Positions 37,927 through 51,531 are shown, counted from the stretch's first letter. The stretch is DNA of 64,000 nucleotides from Pipra filicauda (GCF_003945595.2 NW_024104417.1:1094053-1158052), one strand, 5' to 3'. A program made the numbers and translations. The notes: generated by a model from the sequence alone, not told the origin.

Positions 37927-38847
37927 TGTAGTGGATTTCTGTGGCTGGGTTTTGTTAGTGGGGGGCTACAGGAGTGGCTTCTGTTAGAAGCTGCTAGAAG
38001 CTTCCCCTGTCCCGTGGAGCCAATGCCAGCCGGCTCCAAGACAGACTTCCTGCTGCTGGCCAAGGCTGAGCCAATTAGAAGTAATAGTACTGCCTCTGGG
38101 ATAACATATTTAAGAACAAAAGATTGTTGCACAAAAGAAGTTGCAGATAGGGAAGAGCAGAGTGAGAACATGGGAATAACAACGTAGACACCAAGGTCAG
38201 TGCAGAGGGAGGGGGAGGACGTGTTCCAGGTGCTGGAACCGTGGCCCCTGCAGCCCGTGGTGCAGACCATGGTAGAGCAGCTGTGCCCCTGCAGTCCATG
38301 GAGGACAATCAGGGTGCAGAGACCCATCTGCATCCCATGGAGGAGCCCATGCTGGAGCAGGTGGATGCATGAAAGAAGCTGTGACCCACGGAAGAACTGC
38401 TGCCAGAGGGATGGACTCATGCTGGAGGGGTCCATCAAGGACTGTGTTCCGTGGGAGGGACCCCATGGGAGCGGGGGAAGGACTCCTCTCTCTGAGCAGC
38501 AGCAGAAACAACAACTGACTGTAACCCCCATTCCCCATCCCCCTGCACCACTGGGGGGAGGAGGGAGAACATGGAAGAAAGGGGGGATGGAGGAAAGGTG
38601 TTTTTAAGACTGTTTTATTCTGTACTCTTTGGCTTTTATCCCGTTAGTAACAAATATAAATATTATCCTCACTTTGAGTCTTGTTTTGGCAGTGAAGGTA
38701 ATCAGTCATTGACCTCTCCCAGTTCTTATCTCTACTCATGAATTCTTAGCTGTTTTTTTTCCCTTCTCCTCTGTCCAGTTGCAGAGGGGAGAGTGAGGGA
38801 GCGGCTTTAGTGGGTACCTGGTATCTGGCCAGGGTCAACCCACTACA
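37927..38847 (+). mobile_element. Solo LTR of an avian endogenous retrovirus, 921 bp
   Basis: The element begins TGTAGTGG and ends CCACTACA, a perfect 8-bp terminal inverted repeat with the canonical TG...CA ends, and is flanked by identical CTACC. No internal gag, pol or env and no second LTR are present, so it is a solo LTR left by LTR-LTR recombination. It is GC-richer than its flanks. The middle holds diverged modules of the type CCCCTGCAGYCCRTGG and CCATGGAGGA, a hallmark of an LTR type common in Neoaves (recalled, not searched). Plus orientation is inferred from a TATA-like CATATTTAAG (38105-38114) and a decayed AATAAA site (AACAAA, 38649-38654). Open frames inside it (38200-38607 plus, 37887-38531 minus) are incidental. 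Confidence 0.93.
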
Positions 38848-38852
38848 CTACC
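38848..38852. repeat. Target-site duplication, right copy (CTACC)
   Basis: Identical to 37922-37926 and directly abutting the terminal CA of the LTR. The perfect match supports a single insertion without later rearrangement. Confidence 0.85.
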
Positions 38853-41744
38853 TGGACAGTGTTCCTGCAAAATAAAAGTGAATAGAAATTAAGTACCTAG
38901 ATACAGAATCAAGTTACAGAGCATCTTGGACTTTCAAAAGGATCTCCAGGGAAGAAAAAGTACTTTTGAGTAATCTGAACCTTTCCAGTTTAGAAGGCAA
39001 TTCTCTCAACTTGGACTTTCTGAAGGAAGAAAAGAATGAACCTGGTCTTCTGTCCTTTCTTTCCAGTTCCTTTGGTCTATAGGGAAGACTGGATTAATCT
39101 CACTGCATTTACTCCTGTTGAGGCCTGTAGCCCTATGCTTCATGAATCCCACAAATTCTTCATTAGGACAGATTCAAAGTGTCTAGTCATCTGAATAAAA
39201 CTAGAGATCTTAAGTGTATTCAGAACAGTAAAGAGTATTTCATCTTGCATGTTTTAAATACAGTTTGAGACATCAGTCATAATGCAGTTAAACATGCTGT
39301 GGAGTACAAAGTTGAATTGCTTGAATGAACATCATCTTGACTCACAGTTTATGGAAGCAAATTGCTGTGGTTGCTGTCAACCCCAGAAAGGCCACTGAGC
39401 AAAACAGAAGCTTTCATTTACTCTTTTGCCTCAAAGACAGTCCCCTAAAGATAAGGCACGTTTTTGAACAACGGAGTCAAGTTTGAATTGCCTCTGCTAC
39501 GGCTGATGATGGAGTTATAGATTTAGTTCCGTCTGTTTGCCTGCTTTTTTTCATCAGCAATAAATATGTTTAAAAGAAAAAGGTGGAAAAGGAGGTAACT
39601 GCAATTCTAATTTGTATCATGAATGAATAAACTTCAAAATATTTCTATTCCTTTTCTGTCTTTGTATCCCATTTGTTGATCCTGTATGGCAAGAAGCACA
39701 TTTTAAAAAAATCCAAACCATCTCTTGCTGTATTAAAAAAGGGAGTTGCATCCCTATATATTAATCAAAGAAATGTGTTTTTCCTGTATATCATGGGACA
39801 AAGAGGGAATTATGATTTAAAACTCTTGTTAGCATAATACATCAATATATACAGCACTCTACTTAGGGGTTTTTATCAAACAATGCATTCCTCACATAAT
39901 AGTTCTTCTCCATAAGTAATAGTCTTATGACTGGTCTGTACTTTCACATGACTGTAGTTGTTCATCATTCAATATAGCATCACATTTTCAACTTGATTTT
40001 CAACTTGTTTAATAAATAAAACAAGAAGGAGAAGAATAGCCAATCAAAGTGGAGGTTTTTAAGCATAGAACTAATAAGGGATACTTTTTGTGATACATAT
40101 ACCTCTTGCTTTTGAGATAGAGAAATATTTAATCTCTCCTTTAAAAATACAAGTGTGGACGTAATCAACAAAGATGACTTTTGTGCCTTCAAATGACTGT
40201 GTTTCATTTGAGACTGGAATTCAAATAATATTTGTAGTATGTAGTAGTGTATGCTGAAAAGTTCTAAATAGCATCTGAGAGGGCAAAGCAGTTCTTTAAG
40301 GAGGAGGAATTTAAGAAAGAAAAAGGGGTTTTATTCTTTTTTTCTTCTGGCAGCTCAGGCATCTTTCAAATATTACACAAATTAAAAATTGTCAAGTGCT
40401 TGTTGAAAAGTCTCCAAAGTACTCCCTAAAAGAACCTAAATATGAGATGATCATCAGAAAAATGAAATTAGATATGAAATTTCAGCATCTGACTCAGATT
40501 ACATTCGGGGACAGAAACTGTTTCAAACAATGAAAGCCTAGCAAATAAACAAATTAAAAAGGTACTCTATAAACAGCTATTCAAAATCATCTTATAGAAA
40601 CAGTAATACACAAACTAATTTGGGACATTTGCATGATTTCACAGAATGCTCCCCAAAATGTTTGTGCATGTCTCTAAAGAGCATTTGATCCATATTCATT
40701 GTGGATCTGTGCAGTGGTGCATCACACATATCCAGTGATTTTTGTATCAGATGATATTGCCAGAATGCTCTTTCCCTGATAATATTTTGCAAAATGAGCT
40801 CTTATTAGATCACAGTGTATCTCCATACATCCTTATTTGCTGGATTAAGGAATACTTGTTCTTATACAACAGATTTTCAGAAGTTATCTACACTTTTGTG
40901 CCAGGTTTTCCAGGAGGACCTTAGCAGCTACCTAGGTTCTGAAGCGAGCGTTTAGAGCTTTTCAGGGGCCCTGATTTTTCACAATCCGGCTCAAAGTCTC
41001 ACAGTGGGAATATCTTAAAATTCTGGTTTTGTTTATAAAAGTTGTGATATTTTGAAAATTTGTCCCCATTGTGGCATGACTTGATTAATGACATGTAGAG
41101 GTTTAACAATGGAATGGTGATACAACCACAGGCAGACTTAAATATCCCTGCAACTTGACAAATCTGAGTAATTCCTTGGGGTGGAACATATCTGTAACTT
41201 CATCATGATTAGTAAATCAGAAGGATTACTCTTACAGACAAACTGTGTAAAAGATGAGGTGCTCTACTGCGTGGCAAGTGTGCTGGATGGAGCAAGGAGT
41301 TCCGATGCAAGACACTTGCTATAAGAATATTTACCAGTTCTTATCCTGAGTGATTCTGAGTGTTTGCAATGCATATAAGTAAATGGTTTTTAAAAGTCCA
41401 TTTTATTTAAAAGCTTGGGTCACAACTTAAGCTTATAATTTTTTACCGACTTTACTATTTTACACCGAGTGTTAGTTTTCACCTCCTGCGTCTACATATA
41501 TTTCAGTGTTTTGCTCAATATGTGTGTGATATCCTGTGGAGAGTTGGGCTTAACATACAAAATCTTGCCAAAGAAGTTTTATTTTTCTACAGAGGGTTGA
41601 AATACCTTCTTTTTCCTTCTGTGATTTATAGAATATAATTTTTGATTTTTCTGCCAAATTTCTAGTAACGGTTGTGCAAATTTAATTTGTTTAGCACTGG
41701 TGAATCATCCCACTGAAAATATATATTTGCCTATTCCTCCGTGT
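38853..41744. other. AT-rich unique DNA, nothing recognised
   Basis: No gene, RNA or repeat family recognised. Confidence 0.55.
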
Positions 41745-41832
41745 ACAGTCTTGTAGGAATACAGTAAGAATACAATAATTCTTGTAAGAATTCCTTGGTG
41801 AACAGTCTTGTACACCAGTATTGTAAGAATAT
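41745..41832. repeat. Imperfect local duplication, about 57-bp period
   Basis: ACAGTCTTGTA occurs at 41745 and again at 41802. Both copies are followed by related TAAGAATA-containing sequence. The match beyond the first 11 bases needs gaps, so this is either an old local duplication or coincidence. Confidence 0.4.
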
Positions 41833-44519
41833 GTGAAATGACACCTATAAATCTGCTATCAACTTGATTAGGATCTGCAAACATTGACAGAAAACAAAAG
41901 GTTTGCATCTTATTTGCTAAATATGGAGAGACTAATGCCTTTACCTTATTCATTGTGAGCAATTAATGAGAGTTCATATCCTTTCCATAATTTTAAAAAA
42001 GACATCCTCCTGTAATAAAAATCATAGCAATTACTGGTCAGCTTCCCAAAATCCTCAGAACTGCATGGCCTCTTTCAAGCTGTTTGCAAAGCATAGGTAC
42101 TGGATTGCATCCTTCTGTTAGCTGTCAGTTTAATCCTGATGCAGTCAGTTAAATTTCACAGCACTGTAAAGTGGAACATGGTTGTATGTTCAGGATAAGA
42201 CTTTCCAAATTGAAAGGTCAAAGAAAAAAAACCAAACTAACAATCAAATAAAAGTTAAAGTTTGTAATAATATGTGTATGCATTGTCTGGATTTTAAATG
42301 TTACAAGGTACAAACTCTATTTACTGCTAATAGATGCATCTAGAGATGATCTAGATTGCATTACTGAATTTGGTTACACAGTTTGTTGTCCTGACTTTCA
42401 TGGAAAGTGACCACATTGCAGTTTCTTGTAGTCAAATTTCTTGACTTTGATAGACAGATAATGAAAATAGGTTTGAATATAGTCTTTTTGTTTGGGCAAA
42501 GATCTCTCTGAAATTGGTGAGGGACTGTCAGATATAACTGTGCTCACTGCCTATCTGAGAGTTGGGCTGTAATTAATATTTACAGAACCCTTGTAAATCA
42601 GTGATCAAAGTAATTCAAATCACTATTGTTTGTGTTCAAGGTAGGAACATGTTTGCACATCTCTCTAACCTTGTCAAGGTTATAGTACGGTCAGGATGGG
42701 CTGGGATTGTAGGCAAAGAAAATTCCTTTTGATAGAAAATATAGCGTGTGTTAATCTTGCCTTTACTTCGCACCTTCACTCGTGCTTGAACTGTTATCAT
42801 CTCAAAGATAAAAATGCAGTTCCTTGTCTAGTAGGCACAGTTTCACTGAGGTTTATTCTTAATGATAAGGTGGACAATTTAGAAAAGTGGGAGTAAAAAT
42901 CCTTGCTGTTGCCTAGGTTACAGCTGCTGACACACTCAAATTGCTGGGGAAAAAACACAGGGAGGCTGCAGAAACTCCTGCTCTGAAGGAAAGTGCAATT
43001 TGCATCATGGCAGAGGAGAACACAGTAGCAATAAGCACATGGAATACATGAAAACACAAAGATCTTTATTAACCATGTTTTTTAACAACAGAATTATATT
43101 CAACTTGGCTGCATTCCCAGCAAAATACATCAGTGGTTTCTGGCTAGACAGGTATTATAAGTTAACCTTGTGTTGGATGGACTAATATAGGTACTGTTAT
43201 TTCGCTTAATGTAGGAACTTGTTATTGAAATTGGAGATCTCAGTCTATACACCAAAGTCCCATGAAAATCTTGGTAAACCATTTACTTCATAATTTCTTT
43301 TCAAGAATTTATTATGTTTTTGTTCTGACACTGAAGAAAAAGTAGACTGAATTATGGAGGAAGCTGCATAAAATAATTAAGTCTTGTCATTTCCTTACCT
43401 GTGTTATTTTTTCAGGTGATTGGACACTGATAAATCTGATGGACTGAGGTGAATAATAATGTACATGTATTATAAGATTTACAAATTATTTTATTTTGCT
43501 TTTGTATAAAATGCCCAGCTAGAATCCTAATTAAATAAACAACAAAACAGGAATATCGTGTACTATCACAAGTAATAAGTATGTTAGAATTTGTACATGT
43601 CCACTCACAGTCAGGCTTTGAAATCAATTGAAAGCAATAAAAATAGAGAACCATGTTAAAGAATTTAAAAGTGATCAAGATCTTATGCATCACTTTTCTG
43701 ACTCTGTTTCAATATCACACACAGTACAATCAAAGGCTCTTTTTTACCCTCAGTTAAACTAGAGGCCTTCTGTAAATATCGCATGGAGCTGACTTATATT
43801 TCCTCACAGAAATTACTGAGTCCATATTTTATTTCAATTTACTTCTGTTATGTGAGTTTAGCTTTGGAGGAAGATGCCCTGTTCACAACTGTGTAAATGT
43901 GGTTTACTCTCTTGGAACTGAAGCTGCAGAGCTGAGTCAGGAATGTTGTCTTCCTGAATGCTTAATCCTGGTGTAATCATTTGTAAGATGAGAATAAATC
44001 TATCAACAATAAAACTTAGTTAATTCTAGTGTAGCTTTTTTTTGATTTAAAAAAAAGCCCACAGTTCTTCTTGAAAAGATGCTGTACCTTGTAGCTGTCA
44101 TATATCATTGATCAGCATCTTGTGGTGAACTGCAGCAGAAGTAGATTGACCTATTGTCGGGACATCAATACCAGCCTCTGAGACAGCCTAACTTCAAATC
44201 CTTTAAGAAGGCAACATGATTTTATTACTTATTGTAAATTTTGTTTTTTCCTTCTTGTATTCTCTGTCTAAAAGATTTAATTTTGTTAAAATGAAAAAAG
44301 TAATTCATTATAATATGAATATGACTATTTAAATATTTTTTGACATTGGAAGTTTACTGAGTAATATATATTTTATGAAAAGCAGAAAATTTAGAGGTCA
44401 TCCTGACTGAGAACTAATTATTACTCCTAACAAAATGGAAGACATTCTCGTCTACATCACTAAATTCATCTTGACAACCTTATACATCTGGAAGTGAATA
44501 CACCTTTTACTGTCTTCTT
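41833..44519. other. AT-rich unique DNA, nothing recognised
   Basis: No gene or repeat family recognised. Near 43396-43416 a minus-strand donor look-alike abuts a plus-strand acceptor look-alike, without usable partners. Confidence 0.5.
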
Positions 44520-44940
44520 GAATCTCTTGCACTGGGCCGCCTGACCACCAACCAGCCCTGACTGTTCTTGATGAGCCTCTCTTGGGTCTTCCTTGAGCTG
44601 CCTGTGGACCAGGAGCTCATTTCAGCCCAGCCTGGGACCATCAGTCCCTGACCCAGGACGGCTCCAGGCGGACATGGGGCCAGATCGTAGTTGTTGTCCT
44701 GGTCCTCTCCCCTGCTGTCTTATGAACTCAATTTGCTGGATGGACTGAGAACACCCTGTAGGCAGCTTTGTCTCCAGCCCAGTTTCTAGTCTTCTTTCTC
44801 AGATGGACCTTGAACCTGTGTTCCAGCCCTGACTCCATCTTTATTCTCTGAAAACTGGAGACTGTTGTGGGAAACATTCCTCTCATATTTTTCTCCACAG
44901 TGTTTGCAGCTTTGGGTGTAGCTGCTGGAACCACTATCAG
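44520..44940. other. GC-richer block of unknown origin
   Basis: An abrupt rise in GC with abundant CCAGCCC/CCTGG words. Sharp edges suggest an inserted or once-coding segment. On the minus strand 44728-44934 is open. On the plus strand an acceptor (TTTTTCTCCACAG, ending about 44901) leads into a short open frame that continues to about 45020. Neither translation matches a family I know. Possible explanations are an old LTR or other repeat, a processed pseudogene, or an unrecognised exon. Confidence 0.3.
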
Positions 44941-46573
44941 ACATAGAGTAATGAAATACAGTCAATTTGGAAATGCTGATTTTGTCTGTACAGCATGCAT
45001 TCGAATTTGTATTATCTAATATAAAGGTGATATGTCTACAGCTGAGTCATTGCTAAGATAATTTATATGAACAACACTCTACATAGTTTACCCAATTTTG
45101 GTTATTAAATTCTAAGTAAAGAACATGAATAGAGAAGGAAAAATAAATATTCTCTGAATATACTGTTGCTGGGGGATTTGAGACCTACTATTTGTATGAG
45201 CAAGGCTATGGTGTATGATTCAACAAGTTACTATACTAAATGAAGATTTCCTTTTCATGTGTTACATTTTGTCAAAAGAAGCAGCAACTGCTATCATTAG
45301 TACTAGGTATGTCAGAGATGCAAGGTCAACATTCTCTCTGCTTGAGATTTTGATTGCACAGTTACAGACAGCATTACCGGGATTTTCATTTGAGATGGTA
45401 TAAGCAGGGAAAATCTCACATGTTACAAAATTTAGACATCACTAGGATGCCCCCAAATCACTGCTAGACTATGAATAACAAGACATTTCATTTATTAAAA
45501 CAAGTTTTTATACCAAACAGCATAAAAGTGAAGAGCAGGTAATATAGGATGAGGTATTCAATTTGAAGCCAAGAACTAAACTTCGTTATGTTCAGTAACA
45601 GACATATCCCATGTTAGATTTCCCCCAGCGTTAGAAGGGACAAAACTGAATAAAATCTCCACAGAGCAGACATAATCCACCCCTACAACCTTTGTGAGTC
45701 ATGAATTCAGAAAGTGCCTAATAAAGGACCTAATTCTTTTACATGTGCGTATCTTCATAAGGCTTTACACTTCTAGCTTTTTTCAATGAACTGCTCATGG
45801 ACACAACATCAAGAAAATTAGTAAAAACTAGAGTTACTTTTTCACCTGCCTGTCAAGTTAAGAAGTCTGTAAAGCTGAATCTGAGAGTACATAAATTTTG
45901 ACAAAAATAACTTTTACCTTTTTTTTTTCCTCCCTCCCCCTGCTCTGGATTTTTTCAAATTGATTTTTTTCTAAGATTTTGAAATGAGAAAGGGAAAAAA
46001 ACCTTAGCTAGCAGGATGTTGAGGTTTTGCAGTTCTATTTTTTATTTTTAACTGAATTTTAATTGATCGGTAAAAGTGCAGTAGAAATAGAAGTCTACTC
46101 AATAAAAAAAGTACAGGAAGATATCAGTAAAGAAAAAACACCAAACTAGGGGTTTTACCAGTGTGTTTCTACAGTGATCTGTGGTATGCTCAACATGTAA
46201 TTCATTCTCTGGTTTCTTTACTAAGGCTATCAACAATGGGGGCAGTTAGAACTAATTGTAATGGTGAGTTTAATTGTCTAGATGACTGTATGTAGTACAA
46301 GGAATGATGTGCTTAATGACCCTTGGTTGCTAGTGACCTAATGTTTTTTTATCACTCACAGCTCTTATTTTTATCTGCCTACCCTTTTTTAGGTGAGGTG
46401 AGCCCATTGAAACAATTTTGTCTTTCTCTGACACAATCTGCCAAAATCTTCAGCAACTAATTTTTCTCTCATATATGATTTTAGAATGAGAACACATCAT
46501 CTGGAAAAACATCCCACTTTGTTATTCTTGCAAGAAACAATCCCTTGGGTCTATTAGGAAGATTCTGATATGA
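44941..46573. other. AT-rich unique DNA, nothing recognised
   Basis: No gene or repeat family recognised. Confidence 0.5.
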
Positions 46574-46657
46574 TTTAATAGAAGTATATTTCAATACACT
46601 TTATATATAATATTTTTAATAATTTTTATATTATAATACTTTAATAGAAGTGTATTT
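46574..46657. repeat. Pair of 18-bp direct repeats around AT-rich core
   Basis: TTTAATAGAAGTATATTT (46574-46591) recurs with one change (A to G) at 46640-46657. An AT-rich core between them can fold on itself. It could be a local duplication. It is too short and featureless to call a transposon. Confidence 0.7.
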
Positions 46658-47344
46658 TACTGTATTTTACAATAGACTTATAGAAACAATAGTCTGAAGA
46701 TGGGATTCAAATATTTCAGCTTCTTCTGGATCAGACTACAGCTCCAGGGTAATGATCTCTGACTGCCACAGAAATATGCAAGGCCTTAAATGAAGACATT
46801 TCAAATCAAAAGATGCCGACGTGCAAATGTTTTAGTCTAAGGATTTTCTTCTCTGCTGTGTAACATAAAGGTTTGTGTGATGAAAGCTAGTGCAGAGGAG
46901 GGAACAGTGTATACACTACTAATTGTTCTAGCAGTCTCTTTGGGTGAGAAAGAAAATAAATGGGTATCTTTCCTCCTTCATTTTCACCATACTACTCGAT
47001 TATTATCATACACAATTGCTACAACTTTCATTAGTAGAGAAGGAAAATCAGATATTAGGACAACACAGGTGCTCTAAACAGCTGTAGCAAAGAAACTTGT
47101 GTATAATAAAGCGGACGATGTACTTGACTATTGTGATAATACTGGTCAAACCTAAGTGATGTAAGAGAAAATCCTTATAACAGAGATTCAATGCAAAAAG
47201 TGATATACCTAAATCTCAGTGATGATACCTGGATTCTCAGCAGTCATTGAGAGATGATATAAAACAAATGAACAGACATGGTGGTCAAAGAGAAAAGGAA
47301 CGGACAAATAAAAATTTTAATGTGACCAAAGTCACAGCTAGCTA
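46658..47344. other. AT-rich unique DNA, nothing recognised
   Basis: No gene or repeat recognised up to the second CR1. Confidence 0.5.
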
Positions 47345-47870
47345 AATCATAGAATCATAGAAAAGCTTGGGCTGTAAGGGACCATAAAGGTCATCTGAAG
47401 ATCATGGACAGTGATGCCACCCACTTGATCAGGTTTCTCAGGGCCCCATCCAACCTGGCCTTAAACACCTCCATGGATGGTGCATCCACAATTTCTCTGG
47501 TCAGCCTGTTTGAATGCCTCACCATCCTAACAGTAAAGAATTTCTTCCTAACACCTAATCTAAATCTCTTTTAGTTTAAAATCATTCCCCTTTGTCCAAT
47601 CACTATCTGCTAATGTAAAAAATCACTCTCCCTCCTCTTTTATATGCCCCATTCAAATGCTGAAAGGTCACAATAAGGTCTCCCCAGAACCTTCTCTTTT
47701 CCAGGCTGAACAATCCTAACTATCTCAACCTGTCTTTGTAGGAGAGGTGATCCGTCCCTCTAATCTTTGTGGCTCTCCTCTGGACTGACTCTAACATGCC
47801 TGTGTCTTTCCTTTGCTGAGGACTTCAGCTAGGGATGCAGTACTGAGGGTGAGGTCTCACAAGGGCATAC
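47345..47870 (-). mobile_element. CR1 LINE, 5'-truncated and older, minus strand
   Basis: The left edge has two degenerate octamers (AATCATAGAATCATAGAA). Typical CR1 wording in reverse complement follows: a CCCCATCCAACCTGGCCTTAA-type segment, AGTAAAGAATTTCTTCCTAA, then CCAGGCTGAACAATCC. Recognisable homology fades near 47870. Only about 0.5 kb of 3' end is kept. Wording differs from the copy at 14891 (for example the segment after the octamers), so it belongs to a different CR1 subfamily and appears more diverged. No useful open frame remains. Confidence 0.92.
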
Positions 47871-47919
47871 ATTCCAAATGATTTAGAATTAGTTGGATCA
47901 TTTAAATACATATTTAAGT

Positions 47920-47951
47920 TATATATATATAATATATATATAAATACATAT
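47920..47951. repeat. (AT)n microsatellite
   Basis: Two short alternating AT runs separated by AA, just outside the CR1 5' edge. Confidence 0.88.
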
Positions 47952-50900
47952 GTAGCATTTTTTCCTTCTGTAAATAGCCATAAGTAGATCAAAAAGTCTT
48001 CAGTTGCATCTATGTCATAATTGTAACCATGTATCCATTAAAAATCTTATCTTTATGTTTTGTAACTGGGAATTATATTACTTTCTTTCACTTGTCACAA
48101 ATGTGACACAAAGCAGTTTCTGCTCTGTGACTGAAAGAATATACAAATACTGCTTGGAAAAAACTTACATCTATTGCTTGCTGGAACAATAAGAGATATT
48201 CTATTCAATTATTTTTTTCTGGAAAGAAAATTTCAAAATGCACGAGACTTATACAGCTACAATAAACAGACACTTAAATAATATTTGATTTTATTATTTT
48301 TCATTCCTCACCTAACTTTAGTTACACAGTCTAGCCTTTTGTGAATGAATGAGCTTCTAGAACAAGATGAATATATATGTACGTAAATGCATTATTGAGG
48401 GATAAATTCACCTTTTAATATAAATAATAGGCCAAATTTTAAAGGAGGTGTAGAACTGGGTATCAGTCTTTCAGTTTTGCTGCCTTAAGGTATATACAGA
48501 GATGCAGATAAATACAAATGAACAGAATTTGTAGTGCTGTAGTGGTGTAGTGCAGACACAGAGAGCATTCAGGCTTGTGTCACACAAAGTGATGTTGAAG
48601 GTGGGAGGGCAGTGGAAGCTGACCCTAGGACTGACTCCACAGGAAGTCCAACTTTTCTGCCAAGATCTTATTATCTCCATAAGGCTCATTAGCTTAGAAA
48701 TGACTCTGGATAAAAGTAGGTAAAATCCATTTAGATCTGAGCTAATACATCTTTGGGTTGAACTGAATGGTCTGGGAACTCAGTCTCAGACTCCGGGTCA
48801 GAAATCTCTCACTCCTGGTCAGTGCCTCAGGAAGCTCCCTTTCAAGACCCTTTGCCTCAAACAAGATGTTTGGGAGAAAGTAGACCTAGAAGACTGCTAG
48901 CATTCCGGAAAAAAGTCTTCTGTTTGGTTTAGTACCTTGCTTTGAACCTAATAAAGCTTCAGGATCATTGCGGGCATACAAAATTGTTCAGACCTGAGGC
49001 AGGATTTAGGCTTAAAGTTGTAATAATAAGTCACTGTGTTTTCAATATGTGAAGTTTAACTTTTAATTTTTGATTCCATCTAGTTTCTTTTTTTTATCAG
49101 TTCTTCCATAGACAAAATTCTCTTTAGTTTGAAGAAGAGAATTTTCTGATGAAGATGCCATGAGCAGGTCCATCCAGCAGGCTGCTGTCTCTGTTTAAAT
49201 TCTAATCAATATGTATGGTGAGATACATGGTTATTTGCAAGCAAACCAACTCTGTATGTCTAGGCTGCTATGAAACCTTACAGAAAATTAAACAGAAACT
49301 GGGCTCTGAGCCCAGGAAAACCAAACCACCACTGCCAAAAAACAATATACTGAAACATTATGCATCTGACATAATACCAATTACTCTCATAAGCTTTTTG
49401 TTTGCAAAAATCCTTTCTTAGCAATTTTATTTTTTAAAGCCTCTTCAGCCTGAGGGATGATATATGCTTGTAAAAAAGCATGTAAGTCTCTACAGTAAGA
49501 TGTCCTGTGCTGTTTCAGTGCTCAGGCCTGTGAACCCAATACACTATCTTTTGCTGATGAAACATACCTAAAACCACGTCTCTGTCCTTGAAAATAAATC
49601 CAATAATATAGTCCCTCAGAAGAAAATGAACATATAGCTCTCCCCCTTCTCCCAAAGAGAGGATCCAAAATGTATGTTATCTTTTTATGAGGCGCAAATG
49701 AGTCCTTAGTTCAATAGTGGGTAAGACCAGCTGCAGGCACTGCCGAGGTTGTATAGGAAAGATCATGTTGTGACTTCTGTTCAATTAATAATAATGCTCC
49801 TTTTGCATGGCTTCTTTGAGGCCTTTGATCACAAAAATATGAGGCCTGTGGTTATCTTTATTCATTTTCTTTTTTTTCTCTCTTGTTTACAAATGACTGA
49901 CTCACCACTGTGTGATCCTAAAGGGTGCACAATCCAACAATGGAGTGAATCAGCCAAAATAGTCATGTCCTGTTTTAAATGAGCAGACTGTGCATGTTCA
50001 GAAACACCTCAGCTTCAAAAAGCAAAATGCTTACATTGTTGAATGTTAGAGCCACAGGGAAAGAGTTTGCCTCATGATTAAAAGCTGATGGTACATACTT
50101 CAGTATTTTGATACTTGTATCCTGTACTTTCTGTAAACTATTGAGAAGTCTTGTAGGGAGCAAGTATTTTCAGGTGCATTTGAATATAGTCTGTCACAGT
50201 ATGAAATCAGGATAAATGAAAATACTGAGTCATGGTGTTGCAGTGGAGGATGCTGTACTCAGAACAATCTTGTTTAAACAGTGTAGGTGGTAGATAGGCT
50301 TGCAGGCCATGTTTGACATGATTTTGTTCTACAGAAAAAATATGTAGTTTTATTTGTGACAATGCCATTCCACTCATTTCATCTTATTTGTATCTCATGC
50401 AAGATTTTGAAATCTCTGCACAGTCAAAACACAATGGTGAATGTGTGAACCTGAAATGTCTTAGTCTGATCTCAGCAGAACATTTCAGTTTTAGTTATAT
50501 ATTCTCCTTCCTTTCTGTTTGATTGTAACATTTGCAAGAATTTCACTTTTAAGTTAAAAAGTTTTTCAGTGGCATAGAATGGATAGATAAATTATGGATC
50601 AGTTGATCACTGGTTTATTGGCATCTCATGATAATAGTAGCTGTAACAGGATATTTGTAGCATTCAAACTTTATATTAAATTCGATAGAACAGAGACACA
50701 ACACTAAAGGAACAGCATGGACCTAACTTCCCACATCTTGCACCTTGTTGATTAACATAAGAATGTTAAACGAACACAAACTACTGTAAAATGCTTCTCA
50801 AAATATGATAAAAGTGATCCCAGTTTAAAGAACTGCACAAATGGGCTCTGCTTAAAAATACTGGGTTTGAAATCCTTGCAGCTTCTTGAAATAATGTTAT

Positions 50901-51531
50901 GCCTAAGAAAATAAGCATGCATTTAATAGAGAGTGGTCATACAGGCTGAAGAAATAAAAATTGCATCCTTTAGAGCAAGAAGAGGAAACTCCTCTGCTGC
51001 TTATGTATACTACTTCAAAGTCCATATTCACATGGTAAATTGGTCCTTTTGTATACAAGGTTTTATGAAAAGGGTGGGAGCATGACGTCCGAAAATGAAT
51101 TCCTGAACATTTCTGATATGATTTTATAGAGATTATTGAGTTAAACGAATACCATAGTTCCTTAGGAAAATGAACTATCTCCAACTAAATCCACTGACCA
51201 ATGTAGAATTATCATTCAGCTTTATATCTCGATATTTTAGACACTTTACCTGTTTTGTTTTTTTCTCTGATTCTTCTTCTATAAATAAAGGAATGAATGA
51301 CAGTTATTCAGGGAGCAGAAAAATGCATAAAAATAGGGGGTTTTACGGTGTTATCTACACCAAATCAACTTAATGAAGCTACAGAACACTTACTTAGTGA
51401 CTTCTAAATTTCTGCTTTCACTGTGCTTGCCAGCACTTGGATGTTGTCATTGACCTTCGTACATCTTTTCTTCATTTCAACCAAACTTTTTTTTTTTTTT
51501 TTCCCTCTGTTTCTTTTCTTTTTAAAACCAG
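47952..51531. other. AT-rich unique DNA, nothing recognised
   Basis: About 3.6 kb without a recognised gene or repeat family. It ends in a 17-base T-run (about 51486-51502) that forms part of the acceptor for the candidate exon at 51532. Confidence 0.5.

Noticed and set aside
37887..38607. Open frames of 214 (minus), 113 (minus) and 135 (plus) codons
   Set aside because: All fall in the GC-rich solo LTR and are mutually overlapping shadows with no protein family resemblance.
43396..43440. Back-to-back splice look-alikes on opposite strands
   Set aside because: The minus-strand pairing would give an exon of only about 28 nt, and the plus-strand acceptor has no nearby donor.
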